Below, one piece after another: positions 30,547-42,458 of a DNA stretch of 64,000 bases. Position numbers and translations under genes: made by a program. Positions within the stretch are counted from its first letter, which is position 1. The number at the start of each line of letters is the position of its first letter. The stretch comes from Mastigias papua (lineage: Eukaryota; Cnidaria; Scyphozoa; Rhizostomeae; Mastigiidae), in the NCBI GenBank assembly GCA_964019165.1, contig OZ025267.1, positions 12,400,889 to 12,464,888 of the forward strand, read 5' to 3'. Below the pieces are notes generated by a model. It did not search any database. It saw only the letters and a program-made list of their open reading frames with translations, and had not been told where the DNA came from.

Positions 30547-30833
30547 AATAATAATATGCATGTTTATACAGGGTAAAATACCTTATCAATACTCTAAAGT
30601 ATTGTTATCAACAAGGGCCCTGTTAAAATAAAATGTAATAAAACTTAATGATAGTAATCCTAATACAATGTAAAAACTGACCGAAGTAAATAACAAAGTA
30701 TTTTCAAGAAATCGTTTCTACAAGGATATCCTATTTACACTTATATTCATAGAACTCCTTCAGTTTTGATTTAAATAGTACAAAAGAGTTCAAGGAACGA
30801 ATCTCCAAGGGAAGTTCATTGTATCTGTGCTAA
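30547..30833 (-). mobile_element. 5'-truncated LINE 3' end with C-terminal coding remnant
   Basis: The minus strand from about 30823 to a TAG at 30733-30731 reads NELPLEIRSLNSFVLFKSKLK followed by EFYEYKCK. This is the usual C-terminus of CR1/jockey-type LINE proteins. About 180 bp of 3' UTR follows, ending in an ATT-rich tail at 30547-30556. Inserted in a satellite-2 monomer, which resumes at TCTAGCAG. Confidence 0.7.
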
Positions 30834-31190
30834 TCTAGCAGTTATGATATCATATGACCATCAGATCTTTATTCATTGCAGTTGTTTCAGTGTTTGTATA
30901 CTAACGCAGTGTAGGCCCATTACAAGCAATAACAATATGTGCATATAGTGTTGTATGCTTGAAAGTTCGAGGAGGGAGCGTCAATCTCGTGCATCAAAGG
31001 TCGTTTACATATACCGTTGCATTCATGTCATTAGTTTAGACACTGTGTCCTGTTGAAGTTAGTGTTAGTCGTTGTATGTACGCTACATAGATCTTTAGAA
31101 TGCGTTACATGTGCTACAAGTGACAATACTATGCCAAGACTGCATTTGAGTATAAATACGTGCTACATAGTGCCGAAGCATAATATGAAA
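30834..31190 (-). repeat. Satellite array 2, continued
   Basis: Roughly one monomer between the LINE tail and the Penelope-like fragment. Confidence 0.85.
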
Positions 31191-31250
31191 ATATTTCATC
31201 CAAAGTTTCTCACAATAAGTAAATCAGAAATGATGCGAAAAAGCATGACA

Positions 31251-31319
31251 ATTGATTTTAATTTATAAGACATGTTTCGGATTTACTCAAATCCATCGTC
31301 AGTTGCTGAAATTAACAAT
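31251..31319 (-). ncRNA. Putative hammerhead ribozyme (type I, short helix III)
   Basis: On the minus strand the conserved core CUGACGA (31302-31296) fits CUGANGA. Helix II is GGAUUU-GAGU-AAAUCC (31294-31279), followed by GAA (31278-31276). A minimal 2 bp helix III (AC/GU around AU) leads to the cleavage triplet GUC ending at 31269. Helix I pairs AA with UU, UUAAUUU (31315-31309) with AAAUUAA (31264-31258), and AUUG with CAAU, separated by an internal loop and a bulge. One unpaired U at 31295 between the core and helix II departs from the standard form. Such ribozymes are known in Penelope-like elements. Confidence 0.65.
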
Positions 31320-31412
31320 GAATACTAATAGAACATACGTTGTAAAGTCAATCAAAGATCAAGCGACAAAACTATTCGAAAAAAGAAGAGAACAAGAACC
31401 GCTACACAAGAG

Positions 31413-31830
31413 TTAGAAAGGTAATGAGAAATTATAGTGCTGAACCTGTTTATTAAGGCTGGTTCCCTCCCACAAAATATGCAGAGCCTCTTTAATCTTA
31501 AGCTGATAGTGTGTTTTAGCTGAATCTATAACTTTAAAGCAGGTCTGATTACAAGCATTTTTACAGGCATCAGAACTTTGGAGATATTTAGATACATGAG
31601 AATTTTTATCTGAAAAGAGATGCTCACAAACACGAGTTGATATGTTTCGGGATGTTTCACCAACATACATGGAATTACATTCGGCACAGGTAAATTTATA
31701 GACAACACAAGAATGGAGCGATCTAGGCACAAAGTCCTTTACTTTAATTAACTTTTTAATCTTAAAGGTAGAAAATAATAGCTTAATCTTTAGATTATTG
31801 CAATATGTTTTGGTCAGTGCACGTAGTTTT
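31413..31830 (-). pseudogene. GIY-YIG endonuclease domain of a Penelope-like element (partial)
   Basis: The frame is open from about 31830 to a stop at 31413. It reads CVVYKFTCAECNSMYVGET, with two cysteines and the YVGET form of the GIY-YIG box, then RNISTRVCEHL, NKNSHVSKYL-like and a conserved Glu in KIKEALHILWEG. In these elements the domain nicks DNA to prime reverse transcription. There is no local ATG and the upstream reverse transcriptase is missing, so this is the C-terminal end of a larger protein. Confidence 0.8.
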
Positions 31831-32057
31831 CATTGAGCAAAATTGGAAAAGGGAAGATATGGTACCCTAAAATAGAGTGTGGCGTTGTTATCAGATAATA
31901 TAAAAGTATTATTCTTATCAAGATATGTACTACTACCTTATTAAGTAAATATTCAGGACATTGATTCCTGTTAAATATATGTGTCAACTTTTTGACATCC
32001 TTATAAAAAGAAAGAAGAGAGAAAAACAAATATTAAACCGTACAAACAACAAAATGT

Positions 32058-34290
32058 CAAAAAATATTTCCACAGTGACTCGAGCAGTAATGATATCATA
32101 TGACCATCAGATCTTTATTCATAGCAGTTCTGTCAGTGTTTGCATACTAACGCAGTGTAGGCCCATTACAAGCAATAACAATATGTGCATTTAGTGTTAT
32201 ATCATTGAAAGTCAGAGGAAGAGCGTCAATCTCGTGCATCAAAGGTTTTTACATCTACCGTTGCAATAATGTCTGTGGCTTGGACATTGTGTCCTATTGA
32301 AATTTGCGTTGGTCGTTGTTCGTATACTACATGGATGATTAGAATGCTTTTCATGTGGTAAAACTGACAATACTATGCCAAGGTTACAGTTGAGTATAAA
32401 GACGTGTTAGATAATGTCAGAGCATACTCTAAACATATTTCTACAGTGAATCTAGGAGTTATGATATCATATGACCATCAGATCTTTATTCATTGCAGTA
32501 GTTTCAGTGTTTGTATACTAACCTAGTTTAGTCCAATTACAAGCAATAAGAATATGTGCATATACTGTTGTATGGTTGAAAGTCAGATGAAGAGCGTAAA
32601 TCTCTTGCATCAATGGTCTCTTATATCTACTGTCGAAAAGATGTCCATGGTTGAGACAATGTGTCCTATTGAAATTAGCGTTATTCTTTGTTTTTACACT
32701 ACATACATTGTTAGAATGCTGTACATGTACTAAAATAAACAATACTATGCCAAGGCTACATTTGAACATAAATACGTGTTGCATAGTGAAAAAGGATACT
32801 CTAAACATACAGTAACTGTAGCAGTTATATTATCACATGACCATCAGAGCTTTATTCAGTGCAGTAGTTTCAGTGTTTGTATACTAACGCAGTTTACTCC
32901 AATTAGAAGCAATAAAAATATGTGTATATAATGTTGTATGATTGAAATTAAGAGGAAGAGCGTCAATTTCGTGCATCAAAGGTCTTTCATATCTGACGTT
33001 GCAATGATGTCAGTGGTTTAGACAATGTCTCCTATTCAAATTAGCGTTGATCTTTGTGTTTTTACTACATAGGTCTTTAGGATGCTTTACATGTGCCAAA
33101 ACTGAGAATACTATGTCAACGCTATATTTGAGTACAAAAATAAGTTTGACATATTGCTAAACCATACTGTGAACATAGTCCTACAGTAAGTCTAGCAGAA
33201 TATCATATGACGATCAGATCTGTACTTATTACAGTATTGTCAGTGTTTGTATACTAACGCAATATAGGTCCATTACAAACAATAACAATATGTCCATATA
33301 CCGTGGTATGATTGAAATTCAGAGGAGGAGCGTCAATCTCGTGCATCAAAGGTAATCAAACAACTACTGTTGCAATGATGTCAATGGTTTATTCAATGTT
33401 TCCTGTTGAAAGTAGCATTAATCTTTGTATTCAAATTACATATAGAATGCTTCACATGTGCGAGAACTGAAAATAATATACCAATGCTACAATTGAATAT
33501 AAGTACTTGTCACATAGTTTCAAAACATAACCTAAGCATAGTTCTGAAGTGTATCTAGCAGTTATAATATCATATGAACATCAGATCTTCATTTATTGCA
33601 GTAGTTTCAGTGTTTGTATACCAACGCAGTTTAGTTCCATTACAAGCAATAACAATATGTGCATATACTGTTGTATGATTGAAACTTAGAGGAAGAGCGT
33701 CAATCTCGTGCATCACAGGTCTGTAACATCTACCATAGCAATGATGTCAGTCGTTTAGACAATGTCTCCACTCAAATTAGCGTTAATCTTTGGTTTTTTT
33801 AATACATAGGTCTTTAGTAGGCCCATTAAAAGCAATAACGATATATGGATATATTGTTGTATGATTGGAATTCAGAGAAAGTGCTTCAATCTCGTGCATC
33901 AAAGGTCTTTTATATCTACCGTTGCAATGATGTCAGTGGTGTAGACAATGTGTCATACTGATATTAGCGTTAGTCTTTGTTTTTATACTACATAGAGATT
34001 TAGAATGCTTTAGATATGGTAAATCTGACAATACTATACCAAGGCTACATTTTAGTGAAAGAACGTGTGGCATAGTGCCAAAGCATAATCTTGACATATT
34101 TCTACACTGAATCTAGGAGTTATAATATCATATGATCATCAGATCTTTATACATTGCAGTAGTTTCAGTGTTTGTATACTAACGCAGTTTAGGCCCATTA
34201 CAAGCAAGAACAACATGTGTATATACTGTCGTAGGATTGAAATTCAGAGGAAGAGCGTCAATTTCTTGCATCAAAGGTGTTTTACATATA
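32058..34290 (-). repeat. Satellite array 2, last block
   Basis: About six monomers, some shortened. The array ends where a truncated copy of the 277 bp repeat begins. Confidence 0.85.
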
Positions 34291-34480
34291 TATTCTGGAT
34301 TCTGGAGAAGTACCTGCGACAATGGAAAATTTTCGCGTGCACGCCAACTTCAAGTGTCCAAAAAGCGAACCAACATTGTTCTAGGGGAAGGGGGGGGGTG
34401 CATATTTGTAGTAGCTATTGCAATATGTAGAGAAATGTAGCTTTCTATTTGTGTCTTCCAAGTGTCCCAAGGACTTTGTT
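34291..34480 (+). repeat. Truncated third copy of the 277 bp repeat
   Basis: It matches the right two thirds of the unit at 26056-26333, from TTCTGGAGAAGTACCTGCGA to GTGTCCCAAGGACTT, but is more diverged. It lies at the end of the satellite array. Confidence 0.8.
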
Positions 34481-36074
34481 TACAGAGTAAGCGAACACTA
34501 TACAACAGACGCGTTATAAAGCATCGTGCACATAAGTATATATAGTGTTTTCTGTTCAAAGATAAAACTTTCTATGTCGTAATTTTTACCTAACTCAGAA
34601 TTCAGCTTTATTTAAAGCATTACAATTTATTGCGCACATTCGCAAATTTCAAACTTCGTTTGATCAATGCTAAGGAAAGATCATGAAAGTGGAACCTTAC
34701 GTTTTATTGCACACTGCTAATAGGTATTGAAACATGCCTGCTATCAATTCAGGTGTATCTCATGCCTGTGTTATCTCTCCTGGTCTATTCATCCTCTTCA
34801 TAAATTATCTACTTTCTACTAAATCTTCTAAGCATTTAATCCTTCGACCACGACAGTTAACTTAATCTTTTTCATCTAAGTCAGATAATCCTGAAAACTT
34901 TACCTACCACAGTGTTTCACCCTTTCATAGCACATCAGCGTCATTTCTCACCAATGACTTGAAAAATATAGAGAAGTGGAGCATTGATAATCTTGCTCAG
35001 TTCAATCAGAGAAAGACGACACAGGTTGTCCCTATATTCATCCTATTGCTAAATATACACCTCAAAAACTCGGCTTCCATTCCAGAGCCTGTGGCATCTT
35101 CTCTATTTATCAGGTGTTCACTATATACTGCTCCCACGTCCTGTGATCACATTGTAGTATTAAAAATTTCTTAATCGTTCCTTCCCTTAAACTACACATT
35201 TAGTACCATATAGATAGTAAAAATGTGGAGCGCTAAGATAGAATATCGATTCGAATCCCGCTCGGGTCGGTTATTTTCTCGCACTTTCACTCTTCATTTC
35301 TTCCAAACCCTGTTGCTTCTACTAAGATAGAATACTATAAAAATTGTAAACCTAAACCAAAAACCACTTTATGAAGTACTGCCAAATGGATTAAGCAGGA
35401 TTCATTAGAAATTCATTACAATTAATGGGTCATGAAACTGGTCCCTCAATCCTCAAACAGGTAGAAGGGAGAAAAACTCTATACTGAAAGTTCCCTAGTA
35501 ATTTGGCTTCTAGTATTGCAAGTTCATTCACCCTTGCGCGTGCAGGTTCCTTACAAAGCGGTTCAATATAAAAGAAAAAAGTACAGAGTGAGTAGAGAGT
35601 GCTTCATTTACATTTATGTTGACTATTTGATATGTGCTGTTAAGAGAGACGCTGAAGTTTCAACTATGTGAAAAACAAAAGTCTGTGAGTCAGAATAAAG
35701 AGATGAATTACGGCCGCATAGCAGTATGCAGATAGAACATCGGTGCAGCTTCTGTTTTCAAAAGCTACCTAAGGTTAGAGAACAATACTGAAAAATGATT
35801 CAAAATGATTACAGAAACTCATCGGAAGACAATACTCCGCCATTGTACTGATATTAAAGAAAATGCAAGTTATTTTCAAATAATGCAGGAATGACAGATA
35901 CAGACAATGCAAATGAAAAAATTGAAGGCAAGGTACACAATTATTTATAATATTAAACTTGTACTAACAAATAGCAATGTTCTGCTACCACTGACAAAAG
36001 GATACAAAGAGGCAAATACTCATTATATTACGAGAATAAAATGCAACAAGTACACTAAAAGGTACTTCTTTCTA
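34481..36074. other. Intergenic or 3' flank of the NIPA-like gene, no gene recognised
   Basis: No convincing ORF or repeat family was seen. The part next to 36075 is presumably the 3' UTR of the NIPA-like gene on the minus strand. I could not place a polyadenylation signal with confidence. Confidence 0.4.
35228..35273 (+). other. tRNA-like B-box fragment (possible SINE remnant)
   Basis: GATTCGAATCCCGCTCGGGT resembles a tRNA T-arm plus acceptor end (B box GGTTCGANTCC), and GAGCGCTAAGAT upstream recalls an anticodon-arm region. No cloverleaf can be folded, so it is at most a decayed tRNA-derived SINE piece. Confidence 0.3.
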
Positions 36075-36730
36075 TCATTTACAGTATGATGCTTGAGAGA
36101 AACTGGATTCACGAGAACTGCCTGTGACACCATGGTTTGAAGAATATTCAATTACATCATCAATGTCACTGTCCTTTAGATCCGATAATAGCACTGCATT
36201 TGCATCATCATCTCTCCTGGTGTCCCCTTGTCCGCTACTAGTAGACACAATAAGCTGTCTCAGGGAAAAATTGAATTCCTTAAACGCATGTAAGAGAAAC
36301 ACACCTACAATGATAGTTAGGAATCCACATAGTGCCCCTAAAACATCCTTTGAACTAAGATTCTCCCACTCTTTGAATAGTATTGCTGATGCTATGATGG
36401 TACATGTTGTAAACATAACATAATAAATAGGTGTTACAAGGGACGTATTGAAAATATCCAGTGCTTTGTTAAGGTAAACCATCTGTGTCAATACACAGAC
36501 CATACAGGAAATTACAAGCATCCATGTAACTGGATTTTTCAGTTCATTGGAGCCACTCAAAGTTCTTTTGAGAACTATTCCAAGTCCTTTGCATGACATA
36601 ACAGTCAATGAGCCAATAGTTGAGCATATTGTGATATATATGAGAATGTTCTCATGCCCATACTTGGGCGCTATTTTGATTATCAAAATTAGAGCAATTC
36701 CAATCGCAACAACTGTGTAGATGATAAAAC
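36075..36730 (-). CDS. NIPA-family magnesium transporter, last coding exon
   Basis: The exon begins at 36730 after a good acceptor (TTTCTTTTTCAG on the minus strand) and ends with a TGA at 36077-36075, about 218 codons. It encodes the second half of a multi-pass membrane protein: FIIYTVVAIGIALILII, YGHENILIYITICSTIGSLT, VMSCKGLGIVLK, MVYLNKALDIFNTSLVTPIY, SAILFKEWENL and GALCGFLTIIVGVFLLHAFK. These are hallmark segments of NIPA1-4 proteins, which carry Mg2+ across membranes; NIPA2 is the nearest by eye. A serine/aspartate-rich cytoplasmic tail follows. The acceptor phase matches the donor at 48386. No disruption was seen, so this is most likely a working host gene. Confidence 0.9.
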
Positions 36731-36779
36731 CTGAAAAAGAAAGTAGATATTGAAGCATAGGCATAAAATCTTGATTTCA

Positions 36780-36960
36780 CTAAGAAGGGACAAAACCTTC
36801 CAGAGCAATTAGCAGATGAGATTGTGAGAATTCGTTTGAGAAGCGTATTTAGGGGTAAAGAGTACTCTTTCTTTGCAGAACAACTGATCTCACATAGTTT
36901 TAACGAATTGAGGAAAATTTTGCAAGCACGCTCAGAAAGCTTCAATTCACAATTCCAGGA
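36780..36960 (-). repeat. Dispersed repeat, copy near the NIPA acceptor
   Basis: On the minus strand it matches 41560-41770 on the plus strand (shared words CTATGTGAGATCAGTT and TCTGCAAAGAAAGAGTA). It reaches almost to the splice acceptor of the last exon. Confidence 0.6.
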
Positions 36961-37129
36961 TCAATTTCGCGACCATAAATAGAACAAAAGTTATCGATGC
37001 TACAAAATCAAAATCTACTCAGGCTTTATTTGGTAAGAAAGTCAATGTACTACGTCTGCCCACATAGGAAAGATTGTCTTAACTTTGAATATGGGAGGAA
37101 CATAAGGTAAAAAATGTACTATAGCAAAG

Positions 37130-39720
37130 CACAATGCTTCTGTGTTTATTACAGGAAGCTTAATGCTGTTACGCATAAGGACAGTTTTCCACTGCCTCGT
37201 ATCGATGATGCCCTTGACTCTTTATCCAGTTCTAAATTCTTTTCAATATTAGACCTCTAGTCTGGCTATCATCAGGTTGCTATGCATCCTAATTCGAAAG
37301 ATAAAACTGCTTTTATATCACACTCTGGTCTATATGAATTCAATGTCCTCAGCTTCGGGTTAACCAATGCTCCACCGAACTTCCAGTATTTGATGGGTAA
37401 AGTTTTACATGGCCTTGATTGGAAGATATACCTTATCTATATTGACGATATAATCATATTTTCATCAACCTTCAAAGAGCATCTTCATCGTTTAGCACTT
37501 GTATTTACTTGTTTGCGTGAGGCCAACCTAAAATTGAAGCCCTCCAAATGTACAATTGCCAGCAACTCTGTCGACTTTCTGGGATTTGTTGTGTCTTCAG
37601 ATAGTACTATACCAAATCCTGACAAAATCGAAGCTGTTCGTTCATTTCCTGTTCCAACAGTTGTCAAGGAACTGCGTAATTTTCTCGGCCTATCCAATTA
37701 TTATCGTCGATTAAATCATTTAACTCACAAGGTAGTTGTGTTTTCTTGGCCTCCTGAATGTCAATCTGCCTTTCAAAAATTTAACAAATGATCGCCTCAA
37801 ATATTGAGTTATCCAGATTTTGTACATCCTTTTCATCTCTTCACCGATGCCAGTCATACAGCTGTGGGCTACATATTAGGAAAAATCCTCGATGGTAAGC
37901 AGGATGTGATTGCATATGGTGGTCGTGAGCTAAGCCATGCTGAAACACGTTACAGTACAACCGAACGTGAGGCTCTAGCTGCTGTTGACGGTATCAAGCA
38001 TTACCAACAATATATGTGTGGGGACAAAGCTTTACATTCATACCAACCATGGCAGTTTATCATGGCTCATGAGTGTGAAAGATCCTCCTGGTCGCCTTGC
38101 TTGTTGGGCTCTATGTCTACAGCAATACGATTTTTAAATCATCCATCATCCCAGAACTACAAATGGTAATGCTGATGCTCTTTCATCTTGTCATTATTCT
38201 TCCACAGCTTCCTCTCCTCCTCTTGCCTCTATTGGTTTCCCTGTGGCAGTTCTGGGTGGTGCACGTACTCCTCCACATACTTTGTTTGATTTGCAACGTA
38301 AAGATCATGATCTTGCAGCTATTATTGCCTATCTGGAGTTCTGAATTGCTGGAAAGTGACTGTAAAGCACGCGCATTGTTACTCTCAATTGGCTTGTTTT
38401 ACCTTGATTCCAATGGAATTCTTTGTCATTTCTGGTCACTATGGCAAATGTCATGCTAAATAATTGTGCACACAGGTAGCTATCTCATCGTCTTTGCGTC
38501 ATGAATTGCTTATCGCTTTGAATGATGATCCAACTGCTGGAGACCTTGGTCCAGAGAAGACTTATGAAAAAGTTTGCCCCCGATACTATTGGCCAGGAAT
38601 GTATAAGGACATTGAGCACTGGTGTCGTTTGTGTATTGACTGTGCCATAAAGAAAATGCCACGGAATAAACCAAAAGCTCCGTTGCTGCCAATCCCAATC
38701 GAAGGAGCCTTTGATCACCTAGCTGTTGACATCTTAGGACCATTCCGTGTTTTAGACAATGGAAATTGGTACATTGCTGTATTTTCTGATTATTACACAC
38801 ACTTGTCAGAGGCATTTGGTCTTTCTTCCACAGAGGCTCCCTGTATTGCTCAACTTCTCATTGATGAAATTCTTTCCAGACATGACGCTCCATGCACACT
38901 ACTTTCCCATCGTGATCTTAATTCATTGTCGTCCATTGTGAAAGACGTTTGCCATCTTATGAACACACGGAAAGCCAACACCACAGCATACCATCTGCAA
39001 ACTGATGGTCTTGTTGATCAGTTAAATGGTACCCTTGCTGAAGGCTTATCCGTGTATATCAGCAGTTATCAAAAGGATTGGGATTGTCACCTTTCATTAG
39101 TGCTCTTTGCCTATCACTTCTCACCTCATGCTTTGACTCACAAGTCACCCTTTCATTTGTTGTACAGGCGATAACCACGATTACCTGTTGATGCAACCTT
39201 GTTCTAGCCGTCGTCATTTCATCTATCATCATAAGTTGCTGAACACCATGCCAGAATCATACAGAATTTAGAAAACGTGCAACATATCATCTTGACCAAC
39301 ACACAGCTTGCTCAGCAGAAGATGAAAGAACACAATGATAGAACCAGCAAAGCAGTCCCATTTGACATTGGCTGTGAGGTATGGGTCTACACTCCTGAAT
39401 CAAAGAAAGGACTTTCAAAAAAAGCTCATGCACAACTATCATGGGCCTTACTGTATTGTTGCACGCCTATCTTCTGTGCACTGTCATTTGCGGACTATGG
39501 ACAATTGTCCAGTACCTGTCCCTATACATGCTAATCAGATGAAACAATACTTTCATCCCGCCGATCGTCCCATTGATCCTTCGTGTGCCTTGAATGATGT
39601 TTTTGACCTTTCTGAGTCTGATCTCTCCAATTATAGATTGGCTGGGGATACCACATCTACAGAGCTTGAGATCACCTGTCCAGAAGACGTGCATCCTCTT
39701 CAGGAAATCAAGGACAATGT
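37130..39720 (+). pseudogene. Ty3/Gypsy LTR-retrotransposon pol remnant
   Basis: Domains in order: reverse transcriptase ([20 protein letters not shown]; catalytic YIDDIIIFS near 37440; LRNFLGLSNYYRR), RNase H (FTDASHTAVGYIL, then [19 protein letters not shown], from 37840), an integrase zinc region (HELLIALND...YWPGMY...CRLCIDCA), the integrase core (HLAVDILGPF; HRDLNSLSSI where TD would be expected; QTDGLVDQLNGTL) and a short C-terminal part. Breaks are a TAG at 37258-37260, a TGA at 37789-37791, a frameshift after the RNase H region (about 38030-38160) and another near 39420. No gag, protease or LTRs were seen. It is a dead fragment within the NIPA-like intron and lies opposite to the gene's direction. 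Confidence 0.9.
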
Positions 39721-39814
39721 TACCTTATGCAAACCGGGAAGTGTGGTCTTATGGAGGGAGGTATGTGGTGCAAAGGGGGCGTTTTCTATGAACTATGAAC
39801 TGTTGCTATGCTGA

Positions 39815-42458
39815 TTGGTTATGTTCTGTTGATTTTTGGATTTGTTCTGTTCTTTTCTTGATTATTTCTAATTCATGTTGTGCTAGGAACTTTGATTGGA
39901 CAATTTTTAATTAGTGGTATTAACATAATAGCTAGCGGCGTGCCAAGTTTAGGGCAGAGAAAACATCTGAGGGCCTTGAGGAAAACAGCCAAAAATATAG
40001 CAGCCATACGATTTATATGACGCTTAGCCGACATTTACAGAAGCACTAAAGTTGGCCGCCTCCATAATTTGAAAGTCGTAAGTGTATTGAGTTTATGAAA
40101 TTCTCGTGCATTTGATTGATTGTTTATAAATAATTATTGTGTTGTAGAAGAACTCACTATTCTTAGCCTTTCCTGCACAAGTCAGGCGAAAAGGTTAACA
40201 TAGTGCATGAAACTGTAAATCAACTGTTTTTATTAACTTAAAATCAATCTAGCAGACAGAAGGTGGCTTGGGGGGGGGGGGCAAGGCCCCTGAAGCTTCA
40301 AAAAGTGACTCAATGCTACCTTAGAAATGGAGCACTCAAACATTCTTTAAATCTTTTTGCATCAGAAAATTCAAGGAAATATGAAGCTAGTTGCGTACCG
40401 AATGCTTAAACGAATGTTGCAGCAGATAAACATACTCATGAAATCCGGTAGAAAACTTCGCGGTCCTATAAGGTTGCAAAAAGATTAGAAAACTTTGCTG
40501 TATTGGAATAGCACAACATGGTAAATGACGATCTGGGGAGTTTACTAAATGAGGTCTATTAAAATTGCATTTATTCTAGGGCCCACAAACCACATACTGT
40601 ACATATTTCGCTTGACGTGCTGGTCATATTTTCTAGCACTCTGGACGAAAGTGAGTAGCCTTTTGACCTACACCTCAGGCGAAAGTGGGAGTAAGAAAGA
40701 ATGGGCATCTGGATCTCTATCATTTACATATTACAGAAGCTCATTTGGTGTATGCAGAGTTGCGCCCATTAAAGTGTCGTGTTGCAAAATTAATTTCTGA
40801 ATGTTGCAATTGTGTAGCCTATAATGTAAGCTAATAATATTTTACACCCCTGTGGCTTAAATTTGCTAAGTGAAGGATGTAACTTAACATATCTGTGTCC
40901 CCGGCTGTATCACCGTAGATGTAGTCCGCACTACTGTCCCCAATAAACATTTCAGTGTTGTGAAACTTCGCATTTTCTCCAGTGCTGCAAAAATGATGCT
41001 TGGTTTTGGACTTCTGAATATTATGTGCCTCTCGGAAAAATCCTAAAAATAATGCACTGATTTCTGAGAGCTTAGAGCTTCTTCTATAAACGTACTGCAG
41101 CCCTTTTATTGGTAACGGCCAATAACATTAAAATCTATGGCCAAATATACAAAAATAGATTCAAACTATTAGGTTGGTAATGGCTTAGAAGCTCTACCGA
41201 AAAGGTGCAGCGTCAAAAGATAATTTAGGCCTCAAATCTGGAATATACGTAAAATTCTGGTATGGTGGTGTATTCTACGGCCACCTATGTCATTACAAAA
41301 TTGAGATGGTGGCTTCAGCATTCTTGTCAACACATTGGGACAGTCCCTTCTTTAAGAGTGAAGATTGGTAATGGCAGGCAACCTTTCATCATTACATGTG
41401 CTGAAAATGAACTTAAATTTCATAAATTTGAGATCGCCAGACATCTGAGTACATGCCAAAGCAGAGCAAAAAGTACGAATGCTATTTTTCCCGATGAGCT
41501 CCAAGAGCGATGTCACATTTATCCTCAAAACGCTTTTCTACTTAAGATCACAAATTGCCCCTTGTGGAAATGTGAATACAAGCCTTCAGAACATGCTTGC
41601 AAAATATTTCTCAGTGCCTTGAAACTATGTGAGATCAGTTCTTCTGCAAAGAAAGAGTATTCCTTACCGCCAAAACACGTTTCTCCAACGGATTCTAGCA
41701 ACTTCATTGGCTATTTACGTTGGAAGGTGATTCCTTTCTCAGCTAATCAAGATTTGACGCCTATCCTAGATACTGTAGGAATTAATGCAAAATTAGCTAA
41801 TGGCTATCACAATTGAATTCCTAAATGAATGGGTATTGCAAAACTCGCAAAATTGCAAAAGTCTCTACTTTGGGAAAAGCGTCAATAAGAAAGTTACGGA
41901 TAAGTTACAAAAAATGGTGAGCTCAAACTTCAAAATATAGTAATGCAAAATCTGCTATAAAAGAGCTATGAAAAGCAACAAAATATATTGGAGGACTGTT
42001 AGATCACTACGGTGGCCCATTAGAGCCACTAAGTATTGCTTAAAATTTTCTGCAATACTGTGCCTTTTCTTTTTTCGTTCACTTTTCATTGGTTTTTTTA
42101 TTAGCAATTAGTATTTATTTTTTCATTATTGTTTAGTTTAATTTTTTCATGATAATTGTGATAAGTTTTTTATCTTTTTAGTTTTTATCTATTTCATTCT
42201 TACCAGCAAAGCGTTTTACTTCTAAAAAAAAAATTTTATTGCAGCCCATTAGAGCCATAGCAATAAACAGCCTCATTTTCGCATTGGCAACTGTTTTTGC
42301 GCCAAAATGCTGTAAGTAAGAATGCGCCCTATTAGGCCGCCTATCCCCATACTGAAGTATATATACTGTATCAATTACAACTATTCAAATTTTATTATGA
42401 CCCCTACTTTATGATAATAGCGCTCTGGAAAGACCCTCGAGAATAGCGAAGATGAATA
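39815..42458. other. Intron sequence without a recognised gene
   Basis: Contains a G12-13 run near 40271 and the dispersed repeat at 41560-41770. A 184-codon ORF at 41262-41816 has no recognisable domain and overlaps that repeat, so I do not call it a gene. Confidence 0.5.
41560..41770 (+). repeat. Dispersed repeat, second copy (inverted relative to 36780-36960)
   Basis: Shares several 15-20 bp exact words with the first copy in the opposite orientation. The family is not recognised. Confidence 0.6.

Larger units (their letters stand above)
31191..32057 (-). mobile_element. Penelope-like retroelement fragment
   Basis: An insertion in a satellite-2 monomer. It contains a GIY-YIG endonuclease reading frame and, downstream in sense order, a hammerhead-ribozyme fold, both hallmarks of Penelope-like elements. 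The reverse transcriptase is absent, so only the 3' part is present. Confidence 0.75.

Noticed and set aside
35228..35273. A complete tRNA gene
   Set aside because: Only a B-box-like T-arm is visible. No acceptor stem or anticodon arm pairs, so it is kept only as a weak SINE-like remnant.
38485..38815. Minus-strand ORFs over the Gypsy integrase
   Set aside because: Shadows of the plus-strand integrase region.
41262..41816. 184-codon ORF on the plus strand
   Set aside because: No recognisable domain. Its C-terminal half is the dispersed repeat also found at 36780-36960.
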